Source: CAZDYP01 sp964509505 (GTDB lineage Bacteria > Chloroflexota > Anaerolineae > JACRMK01). Taken from it: DNA of 25,247 nt. The notes under the pieces are model-generated. The model did not search any database. It was given only the letters and a program-made list of their open reading frames with translations, and was not told where the DNA came from. The position numbers and the translations under genes were made by a program. The stretch lies in the NCBI GenBank assembly GCA_964509505.1, contig CAZDYP010000062.1:1-25247 (forward strand). The letters are read 5' to 3'. How positions within the stretch are numbered: position 1 is the stretch's first letter; every line of letters starts with the position of its first letter. Below, piece after piece: positions 15,137 through 22,134 of this stretch.

Positions 15137-15403
15137 TTAGCGGTTGCCTCCCGCTTCCAACTGGTGAATCCACTGCTCGAAGTTATCCGTGTCGCTCAAC
15201 CATTCCGCAATCCGAGCTGCTTGTGGTTCACCCACGATAAAATTGAGAAAAGGCTGAAAGAAAAGCGCAAGCGCTCCTAGCGCAAACGCCCAGGGGCGAT
15301 GCAATTCGAGGAAAAAGACGACAGGCGCGGCTAGGCCCCATTGTGACAACCAGTGCGCTAAAGACGCAAGTCGTGCGGGTGGAGAAACCATGTCGCGGCT
15401 CAT
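15137..15403 (-). CDS. Small membrane protein, first gene of the membrane operon
   Basis: The 88-residue product (MSRDMVSPPARL...) has two hydrophobic segments (about 22-37 and 39-56) and an acidic amphipathic C-terminus with WLSDTDNFEQWIHQL. No family is recognised. Start choice is uncertain: the ATG at 15403 lies about four bases after the predicted transcription start, implying a nearly leaderless message, and the ATG at 15391 is an alternative. The longer frame to 15442 would begin upstream of the promoter -10 box. The stop lies one base before the next ATG. Confidence 0.7.
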   Translation of the reverse strand: MSRDMVSPPARLASLAHWLSQWGLAAPVVFFLELHRPWAFALGALALFFQPFLNFIVGEPQAARIAEWLSDTDNFEQWIHQLEAGGNR

Positions 15404-15413
15404 AGGTGATGGG

Positions 15414-15442
15414 AGTATATCACGGCTTGGCACGCAAGGCAA
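15414..15442 (-). promoter_or_regulatory. Promoter of the membrane-protein operon
   Basis: TTGCCT (15442-15437) and TATACT (15419-15414) are separated by 17 bases. Four of six and five of six positions match the sigma70 consensus. The predicted start is near 15407. Confidence 0.6.
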
Positions 15443-15459
15443 GGTTTTTCAGAGGAATT

Positions 15460-15549
15460 GCGGATTGCAGATTACGAATGGTGAATTGCCTAGTTCATTT
15501 GTCGTCTGTTATTGGCCATTTGCATTTGCCATTTGCTATTGGCTATTAG
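15460..15549. repeat. Heptamer array CATTTGC/TATTGGC type
   Basis: CCATTTG, CATTTGC, TATTGGC and TATTAG words run at 7-nt spacing on the right. GATTGC/GAATGGTGAATTGC-type near-complements lie on the left. It separates the CoA-transferase gene from the membrane operon promoter. Confidence 0.7.
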
Positions 15550-16751
15550 ATGACGCCTCGCTCTTGCAAATGAGCTAGCTCGTCATCGCTCATGCCCAAC
15601 AAGCCCCGATAGATTTCGTCGTTGTGCGCGCCGAGATCGGGACCGAGATGCGCGATGCGGCCTGGTGTTGCCGAAAGCTTCGGCATGACGTTGGGCACGG
15701 CGAGTGTGCCATCCACGCGCTCATCGGCTATGTGGACGATGTTCTCGCGCGCGGCGTTGTGGGGGTCGCTGAAGATATCGGCGATGGAGTTGACGATGGC
15801 CGCTGGTACCTGCGCTGCGTCAAGAAGCGCAACCACCGCTGCAGCCGATTGGCTCCGCACCCAATCTTCGATGATGGCATAGAGCGCATCGGCGTTGACG
15901 AGACGCGCTTGAAGCGTATTGAAACGCTCATCACGGAGGAGGTCCTCCCGCTGCATCGCTGTTGCCCACCGCTGCCACAATTGCTCGGTGTTTGCGTTGA
16001 TGACGACCCATTTGCCATCCGCGCTCAAAAAGTTCGAAGCTGGCACGACGCCGGGATTGCGATTGCCGTCGCGCTCACGCACGCGCTTCGTCTTGTCATA
16101 CACAGGGATGCTCGCTTCCGAGGCGCGTAATACAGGCTCGTATAACGCAAGATCAATCACTTGCCCTTGCCCACCGCGCGCGTCGCGCCAATACAACGCC
16201 ATCATCACGGCGAAGGCGCCTGTGTACGCCGCCATGTAATCCGCCGTCGCATAGCCAGAACGCACGGGCGGTGCATCAGCAAAGCCCGTGACGTACGTGC
16301 CGCCGCCAAACGCCGTCGCATTGCGATCAAACGCGCCTTTGCGCCGATACGGACCCGTCTGTCCGTAACCACTAAGCCGCAGCAGCACGAGGCGCGCATT
16401 GAGGGCCAGCAAAGTCGCTGGCGAGAGATTCCATTGCTCTAACGTGCCTGGACGAAAGTTCTCGATCATAGCATCAGATATGGCGACGAGTTTTTGGAGA
16501 ATAGTTTGCCCTTCAGGCTGATGTAAGTCGAGCGTGATGGATTTTTTGTTGCGCCCTTCTTGCAGCCACAAGAAGCTGCGCCCTGCGCCGAACACGGGTT
16601 GCTGGCGTGTCACATCGCCGCGCTTGGGCATTTCGATTTTGATGACCTCCGCACCGAAGTCACCGAGCATCGTCGCGCAGACGGGACCGGCGAGGATGGT
16701 GGCACAGTCGAGGACGCGAAGGTTGGAGAGGGGAAGGTTGGACATAGACAA
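15546..16751 (-). CDS. CaiB/BaiF-family (class III) CoA-transferase
   Basis: Members move CoA between carboxylic acids through an Asp-linked acyl intermediate. The 401-residue length is typical. The protein has LDCATILAGPVCATMLGDFGAEVIKIE near the N-terminus, NKKSITLDL, a GYGQTGPYRRKGAFD segment, and the catalytic Asp171 in YATADYMAAYTGA. The C-terminus has NDEIYRGLLGMSDDELAHLQERGVI. An ATG six bases downstream (16745) is an alternative start. The true CoA donor and acceptor cannot be read from sequence, and no pathway neighbours are present. It appears monocistronic. Confidence 0.9.
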   Translation of the reverse strand: MSMSNLPLSNLRVLDCATILAGPVCATMLGDFGAEVIKIEMPKRGDVTRQQPVFGAGRSFLWLQEGRNKKSITLDLHQPEGQTILQKLVAISDAMIENFRPGTLEQWNLSPATLLALNARLVLLRLSGYGQTGPYRRKGAFDRNATAFGGGTYVTGFADAPPVRSGYATADYMAAYTGAFAVMMALYWRDARGGQGQVIDLALYEPVLRASEASIPVYDKTKRVRERDGNRNPGVVPASNFLSADGKWVVINANTEQLWQRWATAMQREDLLRDERFNTLQARLVNADALYAIIEDWVRSQSAAAVVALLDAAQVPAAIVNSIADIFSDPHNAARENIVHIADERVDGTLAVPNVMPKLSATPGRIAHLGPDLGAHNDEIYRGLLGMSDDELAHLQERGVI

Positions 16752-16757
16752 ATTAAC

Positions 16758-16786
16758 GCTTGAAGACTGAAGCTTGAAGATTGAAG
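16758..16786. repeat. Heptamer array TTGAAGA type
   Basis: CTTGAAGACTGAAGCTTGAAG followed by ATTGAAG is four 7-nt words in register, just upstream of the CoA-transferase start. Confidence 0.65.
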
Positions 16787-16942
16787 TGGCGGCAGTTTAA
16801 CATTGAGTGGCGTTGCGCCCAAACTTGGGTATTGCCAAAGGCGCTTGGCTATCAACCATCCGCTATGCGCCATACGCAAAAAATCTCGTAAAAACCGAGC
16901 TAAAATCGCATTTTCGTATTTCGGTTTTAAGCTTCCTTCTGG

Positions 16943-16948
16943 TATAAT
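16943..16948 (+). promoter_or_regulatory. Extended -10 promoter of gyrB
   Basis: A perfect TATAAT is preceded by TG at the extended -10 position (CTGGTATAAT). No good -35 box is seen, which suits an extended -10 promoter. The predicted start near 16955 gives a 5' leader of about 110 bases. Apart from this promoter, the 16752-17064 interval holds only heptamer arrays. Confidence 0.65.
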
Positions 16949-16984
16949 AGAACGGATGAACAGAGGGAAAAATGAACCGTCAGC

Positions 16985-17035
16985 AGTGAATAGTGAACAG
17001 TGTTCAGTGTTCGGTCGTGCTGACTGGACACTGGA
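16985..17035. repeat. Heptamer array AGTGAAC/AGTGTTC in gyrB leader
   Basis: AGTGAAT, AGTGAAC, AGTGTTC and AGTGTTC run in register. GACTGGACACTGG follows and can pair with the AGTG-type words. It lies in the 5' leader of gyrB. Confidence 0.65.
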
Positions 17036-17064
17036 TGCTTGTGATACTCTCTGGAGGATTCGGA

Positions 17065-19008
17065 GTGACAAACTTAGCGGAGACACAGAAGTATGATGTA
17101 GGCGATATTCAAGTCCTTGAGGGACTCGAAGCGGTGCGTAAACGCCCAGGCATGTACATCGGACCGACTGATGTGCATGGGATTCATCATTGCATCAACG
17201 AAGTTGTGGACAATGCGATTGATGAGGCGCTGGCGGGCGTCTGTGACACAATCAGAATTGCTATTCATAAAGATCAAAGCATATCCGTGATTGACAATGG
17301 GCGTGGCATTCCTGTCGGACCTCATCCGACACAAAAAGATGCGAATGGCAAACCGATGGACACGCTTGATGTCGTGATGACGGTCTTGCACGCGGGCGGC
17401 AAATTCGGCGGCAGCGGTTACAAAGTGTCGTCGGGCTTGCATGGGGTGGGCGTGAGTGCGGTCAACGCCGTGAGCGAATGGATGGAGTCGGAGGTGCGGC
17501 GCGACGGGAAAATTTTCCGCCAACGCTATGAACGCGGCAAACCGATGGGTAAAGTGAAAGAGGTTGGCAAGCTGAAAAAAGATGATCCCTTTGAGCATGG
17601 CACGCGCCAACATTTCAGACTCGACAAGGAAATTTTCAAAGAAACCATCGAGCCGAAGTTCGATGCGCTGGCGCAACGCTTCCGCGAAATGGCTTTCCTG
17701 ACGCGCAACGTGACGCTCTACCTGACCGATGAACGCGAGGGGCGCGAATCGGCATGGCACTTTGAGGGCGGCGTCAAATCGTTTGTGCGTTACCTCAATA
17801 AAAACCGCGCGGCGTTGCATGAGCCCATTTACATCGAGAAGCAAGTCAATGGCACATTGATCGAGCTGGCGATGCAATACACCGACGGCTTCAACGATTC
17901 GATTTTCACCTTTACGAACAACGTCAACAACGTGGATGGCGGTTCGCACCTGACGGGTTTCAAAACGGGTCTCAGTCGCACGTTGAACACCTTTGCGCGC
18001 AAAGCGGGCGTGCTAAAAGAAAGCGATGAAAACTTTTCAGGCGATGATGTGCGCGAAGGACTGGTAGCGGTCATTAGCGTCAAGTTGGCTGACCCACAAT
18101 TCGATTCGCAAACCAAACGCAAATTAGTCACGCCTGAAGTCAAGGGACAAGTCGAATCGGTGACGGGCGATGCGTTGCAGACGTTTCTGGAGGAGCATCC
18201 CAAAGAAGCCAAGAGTATCGTCGAGAAATCGGTGTTGGCAATGCGCGCGCGCGACGCGGCGCGCAAAGCTCGCGATCTGGTGATTCGCAAATCGGCGTTA
18301 GAGAGCATGACGCTGCCGGGCAAGCTCGCCGATTGCTCCGAGCGCGACCCGGCAAAGAGTGAGATGTATATCGTGGAGGGCGATAGCGCCGGTGGGAGCG
18401 CGAAACAGGGTCGCGACCGTCGCTTTCAAGCGATTCTGCCATTGCGCGGCAAAATCTTGAACGTCGAGAAGGCGCGGCTCGACAAGATTCTTGGCAACAA
18501 CGAAGTGAAGGCGCTCATCACGGCGTTGGGCTGCGGGGTCGGCGAACAATTTGACCTCAGCAAGCTGCGCTATCATCGGGTGTTTTTGATGACGGACGCG
18601 GACGTTGATGGGGCCCATATCCGCACGCTGCTGCTCACGTTCTTCTTCCGCTACATGCAATCGCTCATCGAGCATGGTCACCTGTTTATCGCGCAACCGC
18701 CGTTGTATCGCGTGCAGGTCGGCAAAGAAGCGCATTACGTTCACAGCGAAGCCGAGCGGGACGCCCTCACGAAGAAAGCCGATGGCAAGCACATCACGAT
18801 TCAACGCTACAAAGGTCTAGGCGAGATGAACCCCGAACAGTTGTGGGAGACGACGCTCAACCCAGCGAATCGCACCATTTTGCAAGTCACGATTGAAGAT
18901 GCCGTGAAAGCTGACAGCACCTTCGATATGCTGATGGGCAACGAAGTGCCGCCGCGCAAGCGCTTCATTCAGACGCACGCGAAGAGTGTGCAAAATTTGG
19001 ATGTGTGA
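17065..19008 (+). CDS. gyrB: DNA gyrase subunit B
   Basis: GyrB is the ATPase half of gyrase, which supercoils DNA together with GyrA (not in this window). The 647-residue protein has the GHKL ATPase motifs NEVVDNAIDEA, DNGRGIPV and SGLHGVGVSAVNA. A transducer domain follows with FTNNVNNVDGGSH. The TOPRIM domain has EGDSAGGSAKQGRDR and MTDADVDGAHIRTLLLTFF, and the C-terminal QRYKGLGEMNPEQLW ends the family pattern. I chose the GTG at 17065 because a GGAGG ribosome-binding site at 17053-17057 is correctly spaced. The longer frame from the ATG at 16993 is encoded by heptamer words and its N-terminus is unlike GyrB. ParE is the alternative, but sequence and length fit GyrB. Confidence 0.93.
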   Translation: MTNLAETQKYDVGDIQVLEGLEAVRKRPGMYIGPTDVHGIHHCINEVVDNAIDEALAGVCDTIRIAIHKDQSISVIDNGRGIPVGPHPTQKDANGKPMDTLDVVMTVLHAGGKFGGSGYKVSSGLHGVGVSAVNAVSEWMESEVRRDGKIFRQRYERGKPMGKVKEVGKLKKDDPFEHGTRQHFRLDKEIFKETIEPKFDALAQRFREMAFLTRNVTLYLTDEREGRESAWHFEGGVKSFVRYLNKNRAALHEPIYIEKQVNGTLIELAMQYTDGFNDSIFTFTNNVNNVDGGSHLTGFKTGLSRTLNTFARKAGVLKESDENFSGDDVREGLVAVISVKLADPQFDSQTKRKLVTPEVKGQVESVTGDALQTFLEEHPKEAKSIVEKSVLAMRARDAARKARDLVIRKSALESMTLPGKLADCSERDPAKSEMYIVEGDSAGGSAKQGRDRRFQAILPLRGKILNVEKARLDKILGNNEVKALITALGCGVGEQFDLSKLRYHRVFLMTDADVDGAHIRTLLLTFFFRYMQSLIEHGHLFIAQPPLYRVQVGKEAHYVHSEAERDALTKKADGKHITIQRYKGLGEMNPEQLWETTLNPANRTILQVTIEDAVKADSTFDMLMGNEVPPRKRFIQTHAKSVQNLDV

Positions 19009-19070
19009 GGTGGTGTGGCGAGTCAAGGGTGAGTGAACGCGTGAACGCAGGAGATTTTGAGGGAACACAA

Positions 19071-19093
19071 AAGCCGCCTGATAAAGGCGGCTT
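19071..19093. terminator. Terminator between convergent genes
   Basis: AAGCCGCC and GGCGGCTT form an 8-bp stem with a 7-nt loop. The minus strand is followed by TTTTG; the plus side has only a weak T-rich tail. It lies between gyrB (plus) and the coiled-coil gene (minus). Confidence 0.7.
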
Positions 19094-19115
19094 GTGCTTT
19101 GTGATGTAACCAGTT

Positions 19116-20083
19116 TCATCCTTCAGCCTCATCCTCTGCCTCGTCGTCAGGCACGATGACCTCGAAGCCGGCTTCGCGCAGCAATTGAGCGCGGCGGTCA
19201 TTGATTACAGCGACAGCGAAGATGAAGCGCGCGGGTGTGACGCCTGTGCCTTGAACATACAATTGGCGTTTGCGCTCCAACCGTTCCAACGCATTGCGTT
19301 TCGCGCCTGCCGCAATCTCGACAAGGATATGCTCACCGTTAGAGATGATCAAGTCAAACTGTTCGCCCTGAATCGAGCGCGTCTCGACTTTCACGCCAAA
19401 AGACTTTTCCAGCACACTTGCCATCGTCTCTCGGAAAAGTTCTTCGTTGCGGATACCCCACCGCGCGCCCAGCTTGTCCATGTGACGGAGCATTTCTTTG
19501 AAGCCTCGCCGCATCTCTGTTTCGAGCGAGTTGAAGCGTGCGTCCACCTGCTCGAAGCGTGCATCCACCTGCTCGAAGCGTGCATCCACCTGCTCGAAGC
19601 GTGCGTCCACCTGCTCGAAGCGTNNNNNNNNNNNNNNNNNNNNNNNNNNNNNNNNNNNNNNNNNNNNNNNNNNNNNNNNNNNNNNNNNNNNNNNNNNNNN
19701 NNNNNNNNNNNNNNNNNNNNNNNCTGCTCGAAGCGTGCATCCACCTGCTCGAAGCGTGCGTCCACCTGCTCGAAGCGTTTATCAACCCGCGCAAAATTCT
19801 CACGTGTCTCGGCTTGGAAATCATCGAGCCGTTGTTCGACTCGTTCAACCCGCGCATCCACTTGCCCGACGCGCGCATGGGTGCGCGCAAAATTTTCACG
19901 TGTTTCTTCGCGGAACTCTTCGACGATGCGCGCCAGCGCCGCAAATTCCTCTTTGCCTACAAACACTTTCATGAATGCGCGGTAGATGAGAGGTTCTAAT
20001 GTGGGATGATCTTCGAGTAATCGGGGCAAGCGTTCCGTGAACAATTCTAATAATTCTTGTTCTTGTGGAGTGAGCTCGCTCAT
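19116..20083 (-). CDS. Coiled-coil protein with degenerate nuclease-like C-terminus (DUF3782-like), split by assembly gap
   Basis: The N-terminus (MSELTPQEQELLELFTERLP) leads into a long coiled coil with Arg/Glu-rich heptads, then a 7-residue repeat FEQVDAR in many copies. The C-terminal ~110 residues (FGVKVETRSIQGEQFDLI, then HILVEIAAGAKR) resemble the PD-(D/E)XK fold of DUF3782-type proteins, with Asp then Glu-Ile-Ala where catalytic E-x-K is expected. The Lys is missing, so nuclease activity is doubtful. The 100-N gap at 19624-19723 sits in the 21-bp repeat, and the frames on either side disagree only through gap length. The ATG at 20083 is preceded by AAAGGA. It is divergent from tpiA. 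Family assignment is from memory. Confidence 0.7.
19535..19790. repeat. 21-bp coding tandem repeat (FEQVDAR unit)
   Basis: Units reading CGTGCATCCACCTGCTCGAAG or the CGTGCG variant repeat head to tail on both sides of the N gap. Each encodes one heptad of coiled coil (minus strand). The true copy number is hidden by the gap. Confidence 0.9.
19624..19723. other. Assembly gap (100 N)
   Basis: One hundred N bases interrupt the 21-bp repeat array. It is probably a placeholder for collapsed repeats. Confidence 0.98.
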
Positions 20084-20162
20084 GCGTGTCCTTTCATCGT
20101 TCATCATACCACCAAATACAACCTTGCTCAACCTGCACGCGGGTCCCAAGCCGCAAAACCGT

Positions 20163-20191
20163 TTGCCCAACCTGCATGCCTAAGATATAAT
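20163..20191 (+). promoter_or_regulatory. Promoter giving an apparently leaderless tpiA transcript
   Basis: TTGCCC (20163-20168) and a perfect TATAAT (20186-20191) are 17 bases apart. The ATG of tpiA is only six bases after the -10 box, so transcription would start at or next to the A of the start codon. No ribosome-binding site is present. Confidence 0.7.
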
Positions 20192-20197
20192 CGCGCC

Positions 20198-20959
20198 ATG
20201 TCCCGCATTCCTATCATTGCCGGCAATTGGAAAATGAACAAGACCCTCGTAGAGAGTATTGCCTTGGCGGACGCCCTCCGCGCGCAACTCGCCTCGGTCA
20301 CAACTGTTGAGGTGGTGGTGTGTCCGCCCTTCATCGCCTTAACGAGCGTCGCAGAACGCTTGCAAGGCTCGCGCATCGCCGTTGGCGCGCAAAATATGCA
20401 CTGGGCTGACAAGGGCGCGTACACCGGCGAAGTCGCGCCAACGATGTTAGTTGGCGTTGCGCGCTACGTCATCATTGGACATTCGGAACGGCGCCAATAC
20501 TTTGGCGAAACAGACGAGACGGTGAATCAGAAAGTGAAAGCCGCGTTGCGGCGCCAGCTCACCCCGATAGTGTGCGTTGGCGAGAGCCTCGCGCAATACG
20601 ACGCAGGGCAAACCGCCAACATTGTGGGTGGGCAAATGCGTGCCGCCTTGCGTGAGCTGACGGCTGACGACGCGCAAAAAATCGTCGTTGCTTATGAACC
20701 GGTGTGGGCTATTGGCACGGGGCGCGCAGCAAGCGCGGCGGGCGCGAACGCCGTCATTGGGGTGACGATTCGCGGAGCGTTGGCGGAATTGTTTGGCGAA
20801 GCGTGCGCGCAGAGTATTCGCATTCAATATGGCGGCAGCGTCACGCCCCTGAACTTCGCCGAGTTCATCCAACAACCTGACATTGACGGCGCGCTGGTCG
20901 GTGGCGCATCGCTCAAAGCCGACGACTTCACGGCCATCGTCCGCGCCGCCATCTCCTAA
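20198..20959 (+). CDS. tpiA: Triose-phosphate isomerase
   Basis: The enzyme interconverts dihydroxyacetone phosphate and glyceraldehyde-3-phosphate in glycolysis. The 253-residue protein has Asn10 and Lys12 in AGNWKMN, catalytic His95 in IGHSERR, catalytic Glu167 in AYEPVWAIGTG with the flexible loop-6 lid (172-178), and the phosphate-binding YGGSVTP and GALVGGASL. The ATG at 20198 gives the standard N-terminus; the open frame upstream to 20057 includes the promoter and is rejected. It is followed on the same strand by a membrane protein gene across a heptamer-rich gap. Confidence 0.96.
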   Translation: MSRIPIIAGNWKMNKTLVESIALADALRAQLASVTTVEVVVCPPFIALTSVAERLQGSRIAVGAQNMHWADKGAYTGEVAPTMLVGVARYVIIGHSERRQYFGETDETVNQKVKAALRRQLTPIVCVGESLAQYDAGQTANIVGGQMRAALRELTADDAQKIVVAYEPVWAIGTGRAASAAGANAVIGVTIRGALAELFGEACAQSIRIQYGGSVTPLNFAEFIQQPDIDGALVGGASLKADDFTAIVRAAIS

Positions 20960-20975
20960 GATCCGATAGCTAATA

Positions 20976-21027
20976 TCCAACTTCCAACCCCAGTTTCCAG
21001 CGTCCAATCTCTCAGCTCCAATCTCCA
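20976..21027. repeat. Heptamer array TCCAACT/CCAATCT type
   Basis: TCCAACT, TCCAACC, CCAGTTT, CCAGCGT and CCAATCT words run at 7-nt spacing between tpiA and the next gene. No clear complementary arm is visible. Confidence 0.65.
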
Positions 21028-21038
21028 CTTACTCCGCC

Positions 21039-21797
21039 ATGTCTGCCATCCTCGAATCCCTTCTCTGGCTCGTTGGCGTTACGTTGTTGATGTTGTGGCT
21101 AAAGCGTTGGGTGCATCGGCATACGCAAGGTGTGGGGTTGTTGCTCACCGGCGACGCCGATTTTGCCTTTCTACTTTACTCCATCATGCTACTGCCCGGC
21201 ACGTTCGTGCATGAGGGCGCGCATTGGGTGGCGGCGAAATTTCTCGACGTGCGCACGCGTCGCTTCTCGTTGATGCCTGCGCGGATGCCGCGCGGGCTGT
21301 TGCGACTCGGCTTCGTCGAAATCGAACGCACCGACACGCTCCGCGAAGCGTTGATTGGCGTCGCCCCTTTGTTGGCGGGCAGCGCGCTCGTATTGATCAT
21401 TGCCGCGTACAATTTGCCAACGCATCCCTTCCAGCGTTCTATCAGTCAAGAGCTGACGCTACTGCTTAACGATCTGCCGCGCGCCTTGACCGCCGATTAT
21501 TTTTGGTTGTGGCTCTATTTGGTGTTTTCTATCTCCAACGGCATGTTGCCGAGCCAATCGGACCGGCAAGCCTGGACGCCGGTGTTGATCTGGCTGGGTA
21601 TTATCAGCGTGTTAGCGTATGCGCTAGGCATAATCCAATCTGTGCCCGATGCCATCGCGCTGGGCGCAGCGCAAATGATCAGCTTGCTAGTGCGCGCATT
21701 TGTGTTGGCGTGTATCGTGGACGTGATTTTCGCGCCCATCATTTGGCTACTCGAAAAAATTTTAGAGACACTCACGCAACGGCACGTCCAATATTGA
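21039..21797 (+). CDS. Integral membrane protein with HExxH motif (putative site-2-type metallopeptidase)
   Basis: The 252-residue protein has about five or six hydrophobic helices. A helix carrying PGTFVHEGAHWVAAKFLDV contains His-Glu-Gly-Ala-His near residue 58, an HExxH zinc motif at a membrane position like M50/site-2 proteases. A later segment, FSISNGMLPSQSDRQAW, resembles the second M50-type Asn-Pro region and could supply the third ligand (Asp). Substrate is unknown. No ribosome-binding site is obvious. Proteolytic activity is an inference from the motif. It ends about 120 bases before a bidirectional terminator. Confidence 0.75.
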   Translation: MSAILESLLWLVGVTLLMLWLKRWVHRHTQGVGLLLTGDADFAFLLYSIMLLPGTFVHEGAHWVAAKFLDVRTRRFSLMPARMPRGLLRLGFVEIERTDTLREALIGVAPLLAGSALVLIIAAYNLPTHPFQRSISQELTLLLNDLPRALTADYFWLWLYLVFSISNGMLPSQSDRQAWTPVLIWLGIISVLAYALGIIQSVPDAIALGAAQMISLLVRAFVLACIVDVIFAPIIWLLEKILETLTQRHVQY

Positions 21798-21814
21798 TAA
21801 ACATCCGACTCTAC

Positions 21815-21896
21815 TGACTTTGGCGTAAAAATTGCGTAGGAGGCGTCTCCCCACGCCGACGGTCAGTGTTGGGAGACGCCTCCTATCTCAAAGTCA
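21815..21896. repeat. Large palindromic element (GTAGGAGGCGTCTCC family)
   Basis: Perfect 15-bp arms TAGGAGGCGTCTCCC (21837-21851) and GGGAGACGCCTCCTA (21871-21885) are nested in outer arms TGACTTTG (21815-21822) and CAAAGTCA (21889-21896). The GTAGG...CCTA ends and an internal CCCACGC resemble the 4027-4078 element despite different stems. Confidence 0.85.
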
Positions 21897-21914
21897 GGAG
21901 ACCGATAAACATAC

Positions 21915-21948
21915 AAAAGCCTCGCGCGATTGCATCGGCGAGGCTTTT
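21915..21948. terminator. Bidirectional intrinsic terminator
   Basis: AAAAGCCTCGC (21915-21925) and GCGAGGCTTTT (21938-21948) form an 11-bp stem with a 12-nt loop and T-runs on both strands. It can serve the HExxH gene (plus) and the SufR-like gene (minus). Confidence 0.8.
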
Positions 21949-21970
21949 CTAGCTTCAATCCGTTGATCTG

Positions 21971-22134
21971 TAATTAACGTCAATGCGGGATAAGGTGGCG
22001 GGCGATTGAACATCACGCCGACTCACTGCGAAACCCGCCGGCGCGGGTTCAGTTCCAGCCGACGGAGGTCGGCTGGGCGCGGCGGTGCGCGCGCCTTGCC
22101 TTCGCGGTGGCTTATCCCGCATTCACGTTAATTA
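21971..22134. mobile_element. MITE-like element with 24-bp terminal inverted repeats
   Basis: The ends TAATTAACGTCAATGCGGGA+TAAG (21971-21994) and CTTATCCCGCATTCACGTTA+ATTA (22111-22134) are inverted repeats matching at 23 of 24 positions. The 116-bp interior has no ORF of note but holds two hairpins, AACCCGC/GCGGGTT and CCAGCCGAC/GTCGGCTGG. It is non-coding and about 164 bp. The right end includes the stop codon of the SufR-like gene. Apart from this and the two preceding elements, the 21798-22131 interval is empty. Confidence 0.7.

Noticed and set aside
16803..17096. 97-codon plus-strand frame upstream of gyrB
   Set aside because: It crosses the promoter and heptamer array and overlaps the gyrB start in another frame; no support for translation.
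17074..17949. Minus-strand frame opposite gyrB
   Set aside because: Antisense shadow; the plus strand is unambiguous GyrB.
21837..21885. Intrinsic terminator for the HExxH gene
   Set aside because: The stem is strong but no T-tract follows on either strand; the hairpin at 21915-21948 fits better.
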